A program made the position numbers and the translations under genes. Shown here in pieces: positions 1-13,462 of a DNA stretch of 64,000 nt. Numbering within the stretch: the first letter of the stretch is position 1; each line of letters opens with the position of its first letter. The notes beneath the pieces were generated by a model, which searched no databases, was not told where the DNA came from, and was given only the letters and a program-made list of their open reading frames with translations. This DNA is from Casuarius casuarius (taxonomy: Eukaryota > Chordata > Aves > Casuariiformes > Casuariidae), in NCBI GenBank assembly GCA_003342895.1, contig PTFA01000419.1, forward strand, positions 124,001 through 188,000. The letters are read 5' to 3'.

Positions 1-3000
1 CTGATTTAGGAGTTACACAGAGGAACACAGAATGTTCCTACAGAATGAAGTAATTCAGGGTTTGTCGGGAGGGGCAGCGGGGGAAGAAACAAGTACGTTT
101 TCAAAACTGAAGTGTTTCTGTGGTGAGGTGTTAGTTTGGGTGGATAATCCTGCCCTAAATTCCTGAATATGCTAGACAGTTTAATAAAGAATCCTTTTGA
201 ATGTCTACAGTATCCTTGCAATGTGGCCTGACCTAGCCTGTAGATCTCAAAACATCATTCTTTAGATATTCAAAACTTAGATTGTGTCTAATCTTAAACA
301 GAAATTTAGTCACTTGTCATCTGTTGTTTCATATTTTGCTCTCTTTATACAGATTTAACACATTTACCTAGTAAATATTGAAAACTCTAAGAAGTTGAGA
401 TTTGAATGAAATCAAATGAGCTGCTAATGGCAGAGTTTGCTGAGATGTAGTATCTTTTTCCCCCAAAACTACTACACGCATATAAAATGGTAAAATTGTC
501 AAATATGTTATTTTAAGAATATTTTAAGAATACGCCTCTTGTGTAAAAAAATGTATAGTTGTATTACTAATTTTTGTTGATCCACAGATCGGATTCCTGA
601 AATGTAAAACAACATATGCAATAGCAATTTCATTTGATAATACTGGCAATAGTATAAGTGAAAAAAATGAATGCAAATAGGAAATATGTGATTTGAGGTT
701 TTCTAAATATATAACAGTTTAGATAAATTGACAGTGAATGCAACTTCACTTTTAAAATATTTATTTTGCTAAATTGGTTGTGAAACTTTTATTGGTGAAT
801 GTGCATAAGACAAAATTATTAAATAAGCATGTCAAGAAAAAAGAGAATCTTTAGGTATCTGGATCCACTTCTACTGACTACAATTGTTGTCTATGTGTTT
901 GAGAAGATAATTAGATTATTCTGCTGAAAATTAATTTTCTTTGTAAGATTTATATATATTGAAACTTTGAATGAATAGAACTGTCAAATGCAGTATGTTA
1001 TAATACAGGCATTTCAAAGCACTTCCAGAAAGAGGTAGGGGGGAATAGAAATAGTTCATTTTAAAAGCAAGTATCTTCAGGCAAGGATTCCTTAAACTCA
1101 TAAGTTTGTGTCTTTTCTCACAAAACAGTGTGTGTCACATTCATTGTGAAAAATGTATCTGCATGTTGGCATTTTTCTTTAAATATAAACTCTCTGTATG
1201 TTATTCAGTTAACTCTTCTGTAAAGGTTGGGATGGTATCATACAATGACTGAATATTTTCAGAAAAATCACTGAATTGTTTCTTACTGAATTAATATTTT
1301 TATTATTTAGGCAGTCTGATGTCTGTTGATATAAAAGGCTTTTACAGTTTTGCACAGCTAGCTCCCTACATTGCAGATATCATGGCATAGTCTCAATGAA
1401 AATATTGTTTTCTACAATATATACAAATTTCTGTGAATTGTATTTACATTTCAAAAATCGATAAACTAAGTTTTCCTTTTTTTCTGATATATTTAGTGCT
1501 ATTTATCTGCTCACATGTGGTTATATAGTTTTTCTGGTTCTAAAAATGTCAGTTGATGACCTCTGTTCACAAGCAATTCTAGCTGTTTTTGAAAGTCTTA
1601 GGAAAGCCTGCTTACTTGCCCTAAGTACTATAAAATTTGGATGTATAAAACATTCAAAACTCCACTATGTTTTTAAAACAGAAAAATCAACCAGAAAAGA
1701 AAAAGTTGTTCTCCAGAAAGAATTTCTTGAATTCATAAATGAGCTCTCATGCTTATTTTGAAAATACATACATAAAAACATGAATAAAACATGAATAAAA
1801 CTGAAGTCGTACAGGAACGCTCAAAAAAAAAAAAAGGTCTTCTGTGTCTGGGTGAGTGAGATTTCCCATGGACTCATCATTGACCTGGGAGAAATAGCAA
1901 AGTTTGGATCTCGCGTAATGCCAGATGTGCCATTCCCCACTGTTATGTGGTTATGTGTTCAGTGAGTATCACAAGAACAAAGAAAGCATGTGTAGGATTT
2001 TAAATATATCTCACCATCTTTTGCTTACTGCCCTTTGGGATCATGGGTATTGAGCCTGCTGACTGAATCTCAGGGCCTTTCTAGATCAGGTTTGATGGCA
2101 TGCCAAGAAAAGCTTTAGGCTATTTTGCAAATTCCCTTCAAAAACTTCACTTTACCTTAGTTTTATACGTGTTTGTAGCTGAGCTTTTAGCTCACTATCT
2201 CTGGAACCCTCAGCTTTCTCTGAAAATAGACAAAAATGCCAGAGTAATTCCATTAAGTCTAACTGACTGCCTTCTAACTTAAACCACAGGACCGTCTTGT
2301 CCGACATATCTGCCAACAACAGAGTAGTGACTGAATGAAGAAAGATTTCACTGAAATATATCTTTATATACAACAGTCTGTGTACTGCACTACTCTTTTT
2401 GTAAGGACAAGAGTACATAAAGATTCAAAGTCAAAAGTGAGTGATAAATGCTGAAAGATTTCACTGCATAAAGGCTTTTTATGATATTTTCCTATATTAA
2501 ATCATGTTGTTTAAGAGACAAACTTTTGTTGTTTGTATAATTTACTATGGCGCTAGTACCTAGCCGTCACTCCCTCCCCAAACATCTTTCCTTTAGTATA
2601 CACTGAAGACAATGGGAAATTAAACAGCTGAAACTTCTGTGGTGTCTAGCACTTTTCTCTTTCCAAAATGAGAGAGTTTCAGCAAGATATAGTTGGCTAT
2701 AGTTTTTCCTTGCAGGGGAAGGACTGGAACAGGATGTGGAGGAGAAAGTACTGTGTGCCCAAACATACCTCAGTACAACATTATGATTACAACTGGTAAA
2801 CACTTCAGTGACAGGGAATGAAATAAACACCCCCAAATCAAGGCCATGAAGACTATACTACCAATACATATTTGCTCTGTCAGTCTTTCTTTTGAATTTT
2901 CAGTATAATAGACCATGCATCATCTTACAGAAATTCTGGAAGTGGCTTTGTGAGTTAAGAGCGAAAATATGAATAATTTTCAAGCAGTTTGCCTATTTTG

Positions 3001-4214
3001 AAAAGGAATGAAACATTAATGGTATGATTATGCCTAATGCTTGGAATTATTTTATTTACATTTCAAAGGCTTTTCTTTGTCTTTCTCCACCTTATTTTGC
3101 CTATAAAGCTTCATATAATGATGACCAATCTTTTATTCAAAATTTTCAATATAAATTTGAGCCTTACTTATGCAAAGTTGATCACTTATTTATGCAACGG
3201 TCCCTTTAAAGTAACATGAGACTGCTGCTATTCATATGCACATGAGGATGTTACTGCCTGAACCTTTAACTTTGCTCTGCGTGTGAATAACAAACAAACA
3301 TATTTGGAATTACTACATGCCTTACCTGTCTTCCATCTAGTCCTCCCTCTGTCATCATGTGCTTTCCTTTGGCAGGGGAAAGGTGCAAGGAAAGAGAAGC
3401 TAGCCTTTTCTAATTATCTTCTCAAATATACAACCACTCTAGTCAGCCTGTAGCAAACGATTTCATACTGCAGTCAAAACATGAGTTACATAAAATTTCC
3501 ATTCAATATAGGAAAAAAAAATGTGTAACGAAGTAGAGCGATCAAGTAGAATAATGAAGTGTAAACTATAGCAAATTGCATGCAAATCATCTGTGAATGG
3601 AGAATAAAGAGCAGAAGATGGAAAGGTCATGGGGATATCACAGTTCTCAAACAATAGGATTACTGTGTTTGAATTGATGAAAAATTATGGTCAGAATACA
3701 CTGCTGCAAATTATGGTTCAAGTAACCTCTGTTATAGGCAACAGATGACGTTAGGAGGATGCTATTCATATTTAGAAGTGATCATGCCATGCTAGTGTGG
3801 AGTTTAAAAAATTAGCAGGCATGCTGACAACCATAGGAATATGAAACTGAAATTATTATTTGCCAGTATGAACATAATATGAAAGAATTGCATTCTTTAA
3901 TATTTACAGGTCTCTCTGGCCTTGGTTTTGCTGGTTTTTATTTTTGTTGTCTCCTTCCCTCCTCCCCACACTTCCCATTAAAGTAAGGGGGAGAAATCCC
4001 ATGCTTAATAATGTAAAAAAGTACTTGGGGGAAAAACGCCACTGCATTCGTGTGAAAGCTTTCAGTGGATTTGTGGGAAAGCTTTCAGTTGTTTGGCTTT
4101 CATAAGTATTCAAAGAGGTTGATAATAAAGTGATTGCGTTCCTACAGACTTAAACTAAAACTCTTTTTTTGTGCCCACAGGATGGAAGCATATAGAAAAA
4201 CCTGAACAGAACAA
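1..4214. other. AT-rich non-coding DNA
   Basis: This stretch is AT-rich and has frequent stops in all six frames. Its open frames (for example 1546-1761) are at most about 90 codons and show no recognisable domain or protein-like composition. A short A-run lies near 1822-1836. A good splice-acceptor-like pyrimidine tract ends near 4181, but no open frame and donor follow it. I see no repeat family I can name. It is best read as intergenic or intronic sequence. Confidence 0.7.
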
Positions 4215-5100
4215 TATTTAGGGAGAAGTAGAAAGATGAAGAAGTGGGCAGGAGAATTTAAAAACATTAAGGCAGGCAGGCCAGGGCCACGACTCACCAG
4301 CAGGCAGCTTGGTCCCATGGTGCCGGTGGTGACCGGGGTCAGCCAAGAGCCCAGCGATTGCTGGCAACTCCACAGCTACGGGGCAGGTCCAGGGACCAGC
4401 CAGAAAGGCAGCCTGCTTTGAGAGGCACAGCCAAGCACAGTGTAGCATAGGCAGGGACCAAGGACCAGGGTTAAAAAGCTTAAAAGCAGCGTTTTAGCAA
4501 AGAGGGAAGGCCCATATACGGCTTCTCCCAGGTCCTTCTCACCCCTCTCCTCCCAGCAGCCTGATCCCAGGTCGCCCAGCTGCACTGTATCAGAGCTGGC
4601 CTTGGGCACTCGCAGTCAGACCCTTGAAAGTGTGGGGGAAATGCGCTCAGGGCCCAGATAACATATTTTGCCGTGGGCGGTGGACTGCAAAGCTAGCTGA
4701 AATAGAGCAGAAGCACCAAGTCAAGCTGCAAAATTTAGAGATGTTTATTAGATTGCCTGCTGTACCTCTCCCTCGTCTCTACCTCCAACAAATAGAGTGT
4801 TCTCTATCTGCAGAAAAGGTACTAATAAAAGCACCACCAAAGTGTAGCAGGCGATAGACTAAGGAAAATCCAAAGCTCTGACTTACTCACTGCTTCCCCT
4901 GTTTTGGACTTGCCAGGAGCAAGTTCAGAGCACCGCTGTTCACCACAGAGGCAGTTCATAAACGCGTTCCCAGTCTGGCACCTTTCCAGCCCACCACTGG
5001 GTCAGCTCTGCTGGAAGATAACATATAGCAGAGCCAGGAGGGCCTAACCGGGCTCTGAAATGTCATCTAAAGTGTTCCTTATAATCCTCCGGAGCACAGT
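4215..5100 (-). repeat. GC-richer island, possible degraded LTR
   Basis: About 0.9 kb is clearly richer in G and C than both flanks, and the composition changes sharply near 4215 and near 5100. Read on the minus strand it contains a CTAATAAACATC polyadenylation-like signal near 4745, followed by several hundred bases of GC-rich sequence, and preceded by a few hundred bases that could be U3-like. Such isolated islands in avian AT-rich DNA are commonly old LTRs. I could not find terminal TG...CA ends or a target-site duplication, and I do not recognise the family. The short frames on both strands (4218-4857) look like by-products of GC richness. An old non-LTR insertion or a conserved regulatory element are alternatives. 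Confidence 0.35.
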
Positions 5101-8100
5101 ATACTTTGTGACAAAGAGTTAGCATTACAGTAAAGATGCTGGTTGCTGCCGCTTGGAAATGTGCAAAGCCTATGTGAAATCAGTCAGAGAAAAAAACAAA
5201 CTTGTAAGTAACTTAGGTGACCTAGAAACAGCAGAATCACAAGTAATGAGAAAATTACAGATATTTTAACGAAAAAGCCCTTTTGCTGGGAATTCTGTCT
5301 GAACCATCTCTGTGAATAACAAACAGATAACGAATAGATACAGGTTCATTTCAAGAATGATTTGGTACAGAGAGTATTTCCAATAAATATTTGTAACTGT
5401 TTGTTTAATTGCACCAACAAGAGAAAATACTTTGTTTTCATTTATTCTGATATGTGATATACTCAAAGTTATAAAAAGTGATGTAGAAACAATTATTGTA
5501 AATGGGGTGAATATTCTAGAAATGTCATAAGAACACTAGGCATATTTGTTAAGAACCAAACAGATTGAATTATAGGTAAGAATGTAAAAAGAGGTAATCT
5601 GGTTTAGCCACCAAAGGCCTGGCCACTCAGCCAACCCTCTCTCTGGCAGTAACAACAATGATTGGCCATGGGATTAATATAAGAAATAAGGAAAGTAAAA
5701 AACTAATGTTTCACTTAGTGTATTAGAGTTTCCAGTAGTTTGCAGGTTAGGGACTTCTGGAACTGGAGGTTTCACTCGCACTATTCTTCTTTTTAACTAT
5801 TGATGGACTCTTCATTAATTTACCCTATTCTTTTTTTAACATGTTTATACTTCTGGGCTCCACAATGTCTAGTGGAAATTAAGTCTATAATTTAAATATA
5901 TAGTGTGTGAAAAGTTCTTCCTTTCTTATTTCAAACATGATATGTGGTCATTTCATCTGTTTTTTACATTTTGAAAAATAGTAAATAATGATTCTCTATT
6001 CATTTTCTCTGTGTTGTTAGCAATTTTACGGACCTACATCATAAATTGCTGTATTCAGCTCTTTTCCATGCTGAGAGTCTCAGTTTATCCGATATTACTT
6101 ACTTCTTGGTATGGAAACCAAGTGATAACAACTAAACTAGAAGTCTTTATTGTTACTTAGGGTTATACTTTTCACTATTGACTAATCTGTGCTTATCAGC
6201 ATTCAGTTTTGCCTTTCCTTTTATTACACAGGCATTTGATATCATTGCATTATGTTTTAGTTTTGACTATCCTGAATAATTGTATTTTAACTGCAAATTT
6301 TGTCCTTTTCACATTTGAATATTCTGTATAGCTCAGAAATTAATGTATATCTTCATAGGATTCTGTGGATTCCTCTTTCCATTGAGAAGCCTGACTCTTT
6401 ATCTGTATCATATGTTTCCGAGAAGCCTGCCTTTTATCTCATGAGAACTCATTTGAAAATGTTGATACTACCTTGACTGAATCACCATGATTAGCATACT
6501 TACCGACTTCTTCAAAAGACTCCAGTATTTCCTTCTTTGAATGTCCTTTAAAAAAGAAACCACAGTGAGTCATCCCCATCATAGCATATTTATCATTGGA
6601 CCTACTAATTCTATGTTAATATAATTTAAACAAATTTATGTAGTAAACAGATCAGTTAATCATCCCGTTGTTTTTTCATCATACCATCAGTTCTTAAACA
6701 CAAAAATGAAAACTAGTGCTGTATTTGCTGTGTCCCACTCTTTTGAGAATCAAATAATAGATTAAGTGTGATGCTCAGCAATTTCTTATTTTAGTTCCTC
6801 TGTGATTTCTGTGAATATCATTTTATTGTGGTGATTTTGACTGACCTTTTTATCACAAACAAAAGTCTTGAGAAATGCTCATAAGGGGAGAGTTATAAAG
6901 CACGTATCTCTGTATTTGTATGAACATGTATACTAGTAACACTCATGCAGCAATATTGAGAGCTCTTTCTGTTGGATGGGAAGCTAAAGGAATTGAAAGT
7001 GTGATTTTTAACACCAAAAAAAACCAAAGACAAATCAAATAGCATTGATATACCTCCATTTGCATCAGGAACAGCAGAGCTTTTTTTTTTTTTTTGGTAA
7101 CATGATGACTTTTCAGAAATAAGGGTGTTTCTAGTCAGAAGGTCTCTGAACTGAAGTGCTGAGATGTAGAACAGAGGGAACAATGATTTCTTTGGTGCCA
7201 AACAATTATTACAATTCCTTTTTTCTCACTGCAGGAAAGTGAATGTTTTATTGTTTCCAGTTATTTATTGCTGAGGTTTGTTAAAATTATTATAAGTCAT
7301 GTAAAAGGAAAGTTATTGTTATGACAAAGGAGGTCTTGAACGGAATTATCCATCCAGAATTCCTATCTGAGAAACTGAACAATGCATTTAACTACTGTCA
7401 CCTTCAATAGCTTCAAATAGCCTGTGCTTCTGTCTTTCTCAGTCAGAGAAATTGTGTGTATTAATCATCCAAGGAGAGATTCTAAAGTTCTTCCTGTACC
7501 CAAAGGACTAGCGGCAGTGGAAAGTACAGTACTCAATAAATAACCCAAATGGAAAAAAAATATTGACATCACTGTCAATTGGCAGAATTGATGCTTTAAA
7601 TGAATAGTGCCCTTTGTATATGCAAGATTACATCAATTACATCAAAGCGATTTACATACTTTGAAAGTATAGTCTGAGTGGGTGTCCTCATAGAAGGTTT
7701 TTTTCAAATCATTTTGTAGTATGTCTGATAAAATTCATCCCTGTGATGTAAGAAGTTGTAAAACAAACAACTAGTAAATGCATATGGGATGCTAGCAATT
7801 ACATAGCAAGAATAACACAACCTGGAGAGCTGCTCTGTCATGTTCATGACTATTTTCCTCCTGATTCAGTACTTCTCCATTTTCTATTGCATATGAGTTT
7901 GCTGGGTAAGCTTTATAACTCACATAGCTTTTGTTCCCCCCTTAAGGGATACTTAAGGGACACTATTCTGTTCCTAAATACAAAAGCATAGATTTAGCCC
8001 AGAATGGGCAGAATGATTTGTGGATCCAGTTAGCAAATATAGCTGATAAAAGGCATAGTGCTGGTTTTATTCTGGATTTGTCACATACTGCTCATCTTTA

Positions 8101-11100
8101 ACAGAATCTGTTCCTCATGTGGTAAGTTATTGTGGAATAAGAGTCCAACATGTACGAGCCTAGAATCATAACTTCTGTCATCTCTAGGTAAGAACAACAC
8201 CAGTTTTCTCGAAGCTATTTACAATACCCTTCTTATTGGAGTACTCCCACTCTCGAGCTCATTTACCTTCTCCCAGTGAAGATGGAAGTGCTTCTGCAGG
8301 AATTTATCCCGGGAAGAAGTGGTTCAGAATTAAACCATCTGACCGAAATCACAAGCAAATTCAGCAACAAAACCACCTGTCAGTTCTCCAAAGCTATAAC
8401 ACGGTGTCATAACTTCTGAGCTATTTTTTTTGTCATAAGGCCTGTTACATTATGGACATTAGTATTATCAAAAAATCTTTTCACTTAGAAATTTGATTTA
8501 ATTTATTTTTTATTGTAAAAGAGAAAAACACTTCTCTTTTCTAAAACATTGATGGTTTAAAGTAAAACAGAAAGTTAATGTTGAAATCCCATCCCGTGAA
8601 ATACGTGATCAGCAGACTTCAGAAATATTCTGCAATATAATATCTCACTCTGTCACATTATTAACCTAACTCTGACTTTCAGAAATGTTCATTTGGACTG
8701 GGAAATTGAAAAATCTATCTCTTCTGCAAATCCAGAAGTTGATCTGATAATAACTATCTTCCCATCTTGAATTTGGTAGTGGTTTAAAAAAATATATTCT
8801 CCACTATTTATACTTATATTTTTTTGATATATATGTTATACCAGATAACATGGTTGACTTCAGCTTATGTAAAGTCTATTACAATTGTTTTTCATAAAGA
8901 CATAAGCTTTAACTTTTGTGTGCAACAGAAAATCGGCTTTACATCTCCTTTGCTTATAGAATGGTTCATTTAGCAGAGGTACTTATATATGTGAAGCTTT
9001 CATTATTTTAACTGATAGGAAACAGTCTGTGGATTGAAGACCAAACAGCGGAGCAGGAGATGCACTTTCCAGACTTCTTATGCAGGCAGACAGTATACCA
9101 GTTTTGAATAATAAGTCTGAATGTGCAGCTCTGTGACTGGCCTAAGAAATTTTATTACCACGCTTGAACAGACAAAGAAGCAATCCAAACTGTTAGGGCC
9201 CCCATCTTAGTCAAACATCTAAATACTTCTCTACAGGTAGACACTCTGAATAAAGTGGCAGGAAGAGACATGTACTGAAAATTTTTGAGATGGAAAGTCC
9301 TGAACCAAAAAGTTAAACATGCCAAGGAGATATTCACCTTTTGGAGCCAGGGAGACATCCAAATGCACAACCCTGACTTTTACATCTCCTTGAGAAATGA
9401 AGAACTGGTGACCCAGTGAACAATGCAAAATGATAACTCTGGCTGCTTGCTTTCCTAGCTCTAGCTTTTGATTAACTCTTTTTCTGACAGAAGCTGCTGA
9501 GCCCTGTTGTCTCAGAGCTTTGGATTTGTCTGGCAGAATATTATTTGGCTTGAAATACCCATATTATTGATGATGTTTATCCGGCATAATACAGTTTTGA
9601 TATTCTGCTGTCCCATTTCCATTTTAGAGGGACTGGAGAATAAGCTTCACTTTTGACAAGAAATCAAAAATTCAGTATTCTGATGCTGGCTTCTCTCTCT
9701 CCTTGACAGTGACGATGTCCCCACTAAGAAAGAGTTAGACTTAGCTGCTTCCAAAGATTCTGGCTTAAGGACCAGACACTATAATTTAGAATCACAGACT
9801 TTCTCTGGCTTTCCCATCAAAATGAGTAAGAGATAAGGTACCTTAGCTGATGTTGTGAATGAGAAGAAGAGAACAATAGAAGAAAGTGAATCATTCTTTC
9901 AGTGAACCTGATTGCTAATGACTGAGGCATTTGACCTATTTTAGTTTTCTCTTTGAGTTTACTATGGGAAAATAAGTAATAAGAATCCCAACAATCTGTT
10001 CTGACTTAGTTCATTTTGACTGTTTCTGATAGTTGCAATTTAACGTTCACTGACCTTTAAATTAGACAAACAGCTTTGTCATAATGCCTAACTATAGGGC
10101 CATGTTTTCAGAACAGAAAGAGAGAGATGTTTGAAAAGGCCTTTCCAAATCCTTAATCAAATCTAGTCAAAGCAGTTTAGGCTAACAGTGTTTAAATTTC
10201 AACAAAAAGGATACAGGTATTTCATAAATTAATTAGAATATTTCCTTTTGCTCTGTATGTTCTAAATTACTGAAGAGTAGAATGGCTCAAAATTGATCCC
10301 ATTTTGTAACACCAGAATTCTGAACAACAAAAAAGTAATTTTGAAATAGTGAATTTGCAAAAGAGAGTTGTTTAGTCTAGCTTTCCTAATTTTTGATTCA
10401 CAAAAGGAATAGGGCAGTTAATTTTTGTGAAGTTAGAAATATATATATGAATACTGCTATTGTCTTTATCTGAAGTCAGTANCTTTCAGAATCAAAATCA
10501 GATAACAAAACAACTCCCCCTCTAGTTCCCATAATTTTATAGCTTGCAAAATAGAATATACCTTGACATAAAAAAAAAAAAAAAATCAAGAGAGGATAAG
10601 GTAATGGCTTGTTATAAAAAGCAAATGGCAAAAAAGTAAGTTCCTATTTAAAGCACAATTACAACTAAGTGTAAGGGAAATTTCAGAGATGTATAGCTCA
10701 GCAGAACCTGCCAGCTAGCTACTTTTATACTTACTACTTTTTATTGTTTAAAATCAAGCATAGTTCCTACACAATCTATAAACATGCAATCCAACCAGCA
10801 AATAATTTTGCCTAGAACATTTTATTATAACAGATGTCTAAGTTGTAAATATGCTGATTAAGTTGTTTCATTAGGGAGAAACAAAAAATGGCTGTGGATC
10901 AAATCTTCAGGTTTTGATTTGTACTACAGAGTGAATAGCAAAGCCTAGGAAAAGCATCAAAGTATTGTAGAACCCTAAAATCTCATTGATTTATTTGCCA
11001 TAACACCTCTTCTATAACAGACTTCCCAAAACTGTGTTTTCTGAAGTGGGTAGGAATGGGGACCTCTTATGTGCTATACTGTCGATGTCTTTATTTTTTC

Positions 11101-13311
11101 CCATCTGTGGCAGATGAAATAGAAAAGGAGAAGCTTGTTCAGCTGGGAGAAGCCACTGGGGTGCAGAGTGATACATGGAGGAAGGTAAGATGCAGGAAGT
11201 GCAGTGCCTAAGCCCAGGTCCAGGTCCAGAGCCTTGGGGGAACTCGCTCACGGAAGTGACAGAGATGCGGTGACATTCCCTAAGGGATCAGGGTGGCTGA
11301 GTATGGTTTGTTGCAAAGGAGACAACAGTGAAAGCTGATGGACTAAAATCAAGTGTGAAGGAAAAGCTGGCCTTGTATACAGGCTGTGGGAAAGGGGAAG
11401 ATTTGTTTGCAAATTATTTTTTTTTAATATGTATCGGCTGGCAAATCTGATTTTTTTTCTCAAAAGTTACCTTGTTCTGATTCAAGATCTGTTAAAAGGC
11501 TGTAGAGATTCAAAGACATTTTGATTTTACAGAAGTAGTCATTATAAGGATAAGGTGCAGGAATATCCACCTCAAAACCTTTTACTATTCAAAGAACTGC
11601 CACTCCATCTACACTCCATCTACAGAGATTTCTTTCCCTATGTAAGTTGTTACTTCTTTTCTTTCCAGCTTGAGTTCTGGACAAAGAGCTGAAATATTGG
11701 TAATATAAAACATTAATCTGTGAAAACCATTTTGAAGTCCTTCTTAGTTCATTTAGTAAAAGATTAAAAGGGTCAAGTACAAAAGTTGGAGAAGGGAACT
11801 GGAAGGAGGAAAGCTATTTCTAGATGAGAGTGCAGAGGAAATCAGTGGTGATTGTACCATTCTTCTGTCTTTTTAATTAAACATGTTTAAATGTCTATCA
11901 GCTGCAAAGAGGGGAAAGCAACAGTTGATACACATGTGTGTTGATCATGAGGATTATATATGATCTCCAAAATCCTGCTGGAGAGACCTTTCAGGGACAC
12001 TGGTGGTTAATTTATGAACTTAGGGTTTAGAAATAATATAAATAGTGAGCTACACAGATTGTTGATACTGATTCATATCTGGAAGCAGAAATGTGCTTGC
12101 TTTGAGAGGTCTGTTTTGTGAAAACTGAGGTATCTGTAAAGTATAGATACCTAAATTTCACTTTGTGTTCCTAAATCCCAGTTGACTTATGCACATTGAT
12201 CCCTTTTCATTCCTACAATGTACGGATACTTTTGAAACTCTGCCCTACTATGCTGAAAAATTATTAGACAGTCTTCTAGACAGTCTTCTTTTTCTGGTCC
12301 TTTCAAAAGTTCTTGATGTGGACTTTTTTACTTTTATAATTAAAATAAGATTGTTTATTTTGTCAGAGGCAAAGATATAAATCAAGGTACATGGAAGTTG
12401 CTAAACTTACCCTCAGGCATAATGAGTTCTTGAAGAGTTTAGAAATTTCAAAGCTTACATAGCTGTAACTGAACTAATAAAACCACAGTAATTGTCCATT
12501 TTAATTGGCCTTCAGCATTCTAAGATTGAAAGCAATTATGTGGAGCTATAGAACTGAAGTACAGTGTGAGCTTTGAATTATCTGTCTGTATAATTATATA
12601 CAGAAATATGCTGAACATCCTCTCACTTGTAAGTGAAGTGCTAAGGAAAAAGAGCTAATCCAAGGCACACATTATAGTCAGTGGCTTTAGTTTAGGGAAA
12701 AACACACATTTAATATGAGAAGTTCATGAGCAGCTTTTCTACTTGTCTGATGGCCAATGAATGAAAGGAGAATATATGGCAGAGGAAGTGACCCACACAT
12801 AAACTGACCACATTAGTTTACCAGAGCACATAATTACAAATCATTCTTTAGGGGCAATGACATTTTAAAATTAAAATTTTCTTATAGCATATCAAATTTG
12901 TCCAGAATAAAAATGACGGAACANGGTACACTGCAGCAACCAACAGATTTCTTATGCTATAGGGAATAAATTTGTGTTAAGGAAACAAAGCAGTCTAGGT
13001 GGTTCAGTGAATTAGTGCATTATCATTGCACTTCCTGAAACATTTGGATAGAAATAATTAATGCCACCAACTATGATCTTAGCTAATAGAGCTCCTTTTG
13101 CAAGCCTGTCATGACTAGCTGTTTCTGTTCATTGCAAAATCAGAGGTAGAACTCTAGTGAAGTATAATTATTAAGAAAAAGATTGTTGACAGAGTTTGGG
13201 GGGTAAATATGAGGATCGAACACATCAGTTCAGTATAATGCAAGATTCATGTTCATGCATTTTTTAATTTCATTGATTTCTCTAAATGGGCAACAGCTAG
13301 ATGAGTGACTA
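5101..13311. other. AT-rich non-coding DNA
   Basis: Eight kilobases of AT-rich sequence with no recognised gene, RNA or named repeat. It holds a T-run at 7081-7095, an A-run near 10570-10586, an unresolved base at 10482 and another at 12924. There is a 12-bp tandem duplication at 12265-12288 and one candidate exon at 11114-11184, listed separately. The only moderately GC-rich patch is 11040-11400. Open frames here (for example 6893-7201 and 9155-9428) show no domain I recognise. Confidence 0.7.
11114..11184 (+). other. Candidate exon (71 nt), unverified
   Basis: A pyrimidine-rich tract with a CAG acceptor ends at 11113, and a GTAAGA donor follows at 11185. Between them only one of the three frames is open. 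It reads two phase bases, then 23 codons beginning EIEKEKLVQLGEATG and ending with a DTWRK block. The peptide is charged and helix-like, but I do not recognise a family. The open frame is short enough to arise by chance, and an upstream or downstream partner exon was not found. It could equally be a non-coding RNA exon or a coincidence. Confidence 0.22.
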
Positions 13312-13462
13312 TGGAGTCACAAAACAGTTGAGGCTGGAAGGGACTCTGGCAGATCATCTGGTCCAAGCTCCCTGTCCAAAGCAAGGTCAGTTGGAGCAAG
13401 TTGCTCAGGTTCGTGTCCACTGAGGTTTTGAATATCTCCAGGCACGGAGACTCCACAACCAA
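13312..13462 (-). repeat. CR1 LINE, 3'-terminal fragment
   Basis: The reverse complement runs through GTGGAGTCTCCGTGCCTGG and then AGATATTCAAAACCTCAGTGG, followed by a CTTGGACCAGATGATCT block, CAGAGTCCCTTCCAGCCTCA and a degenerate terminus at 13312. This is the characteristic 3' untranslated end of avian CR1. About 150 bp remain, the usual result of severe 5' truncation by target-primed reverse transcription. It has no coding capacity. The terminal octamer repeats have decayed, which suggests an old insertion. Confidence 0.88.

Noticed and set aside
1546..1761. 71-codon frame starting MSVDDLCSQAIL
   Set aside because: Reasonable-looking start, but no domain, no splice context and no conservation evidence.
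6893..7201. 102-codon minus-strand frame
   Set aside because: It includes a poly-Lys run from a T homopolymer and shows no domain.
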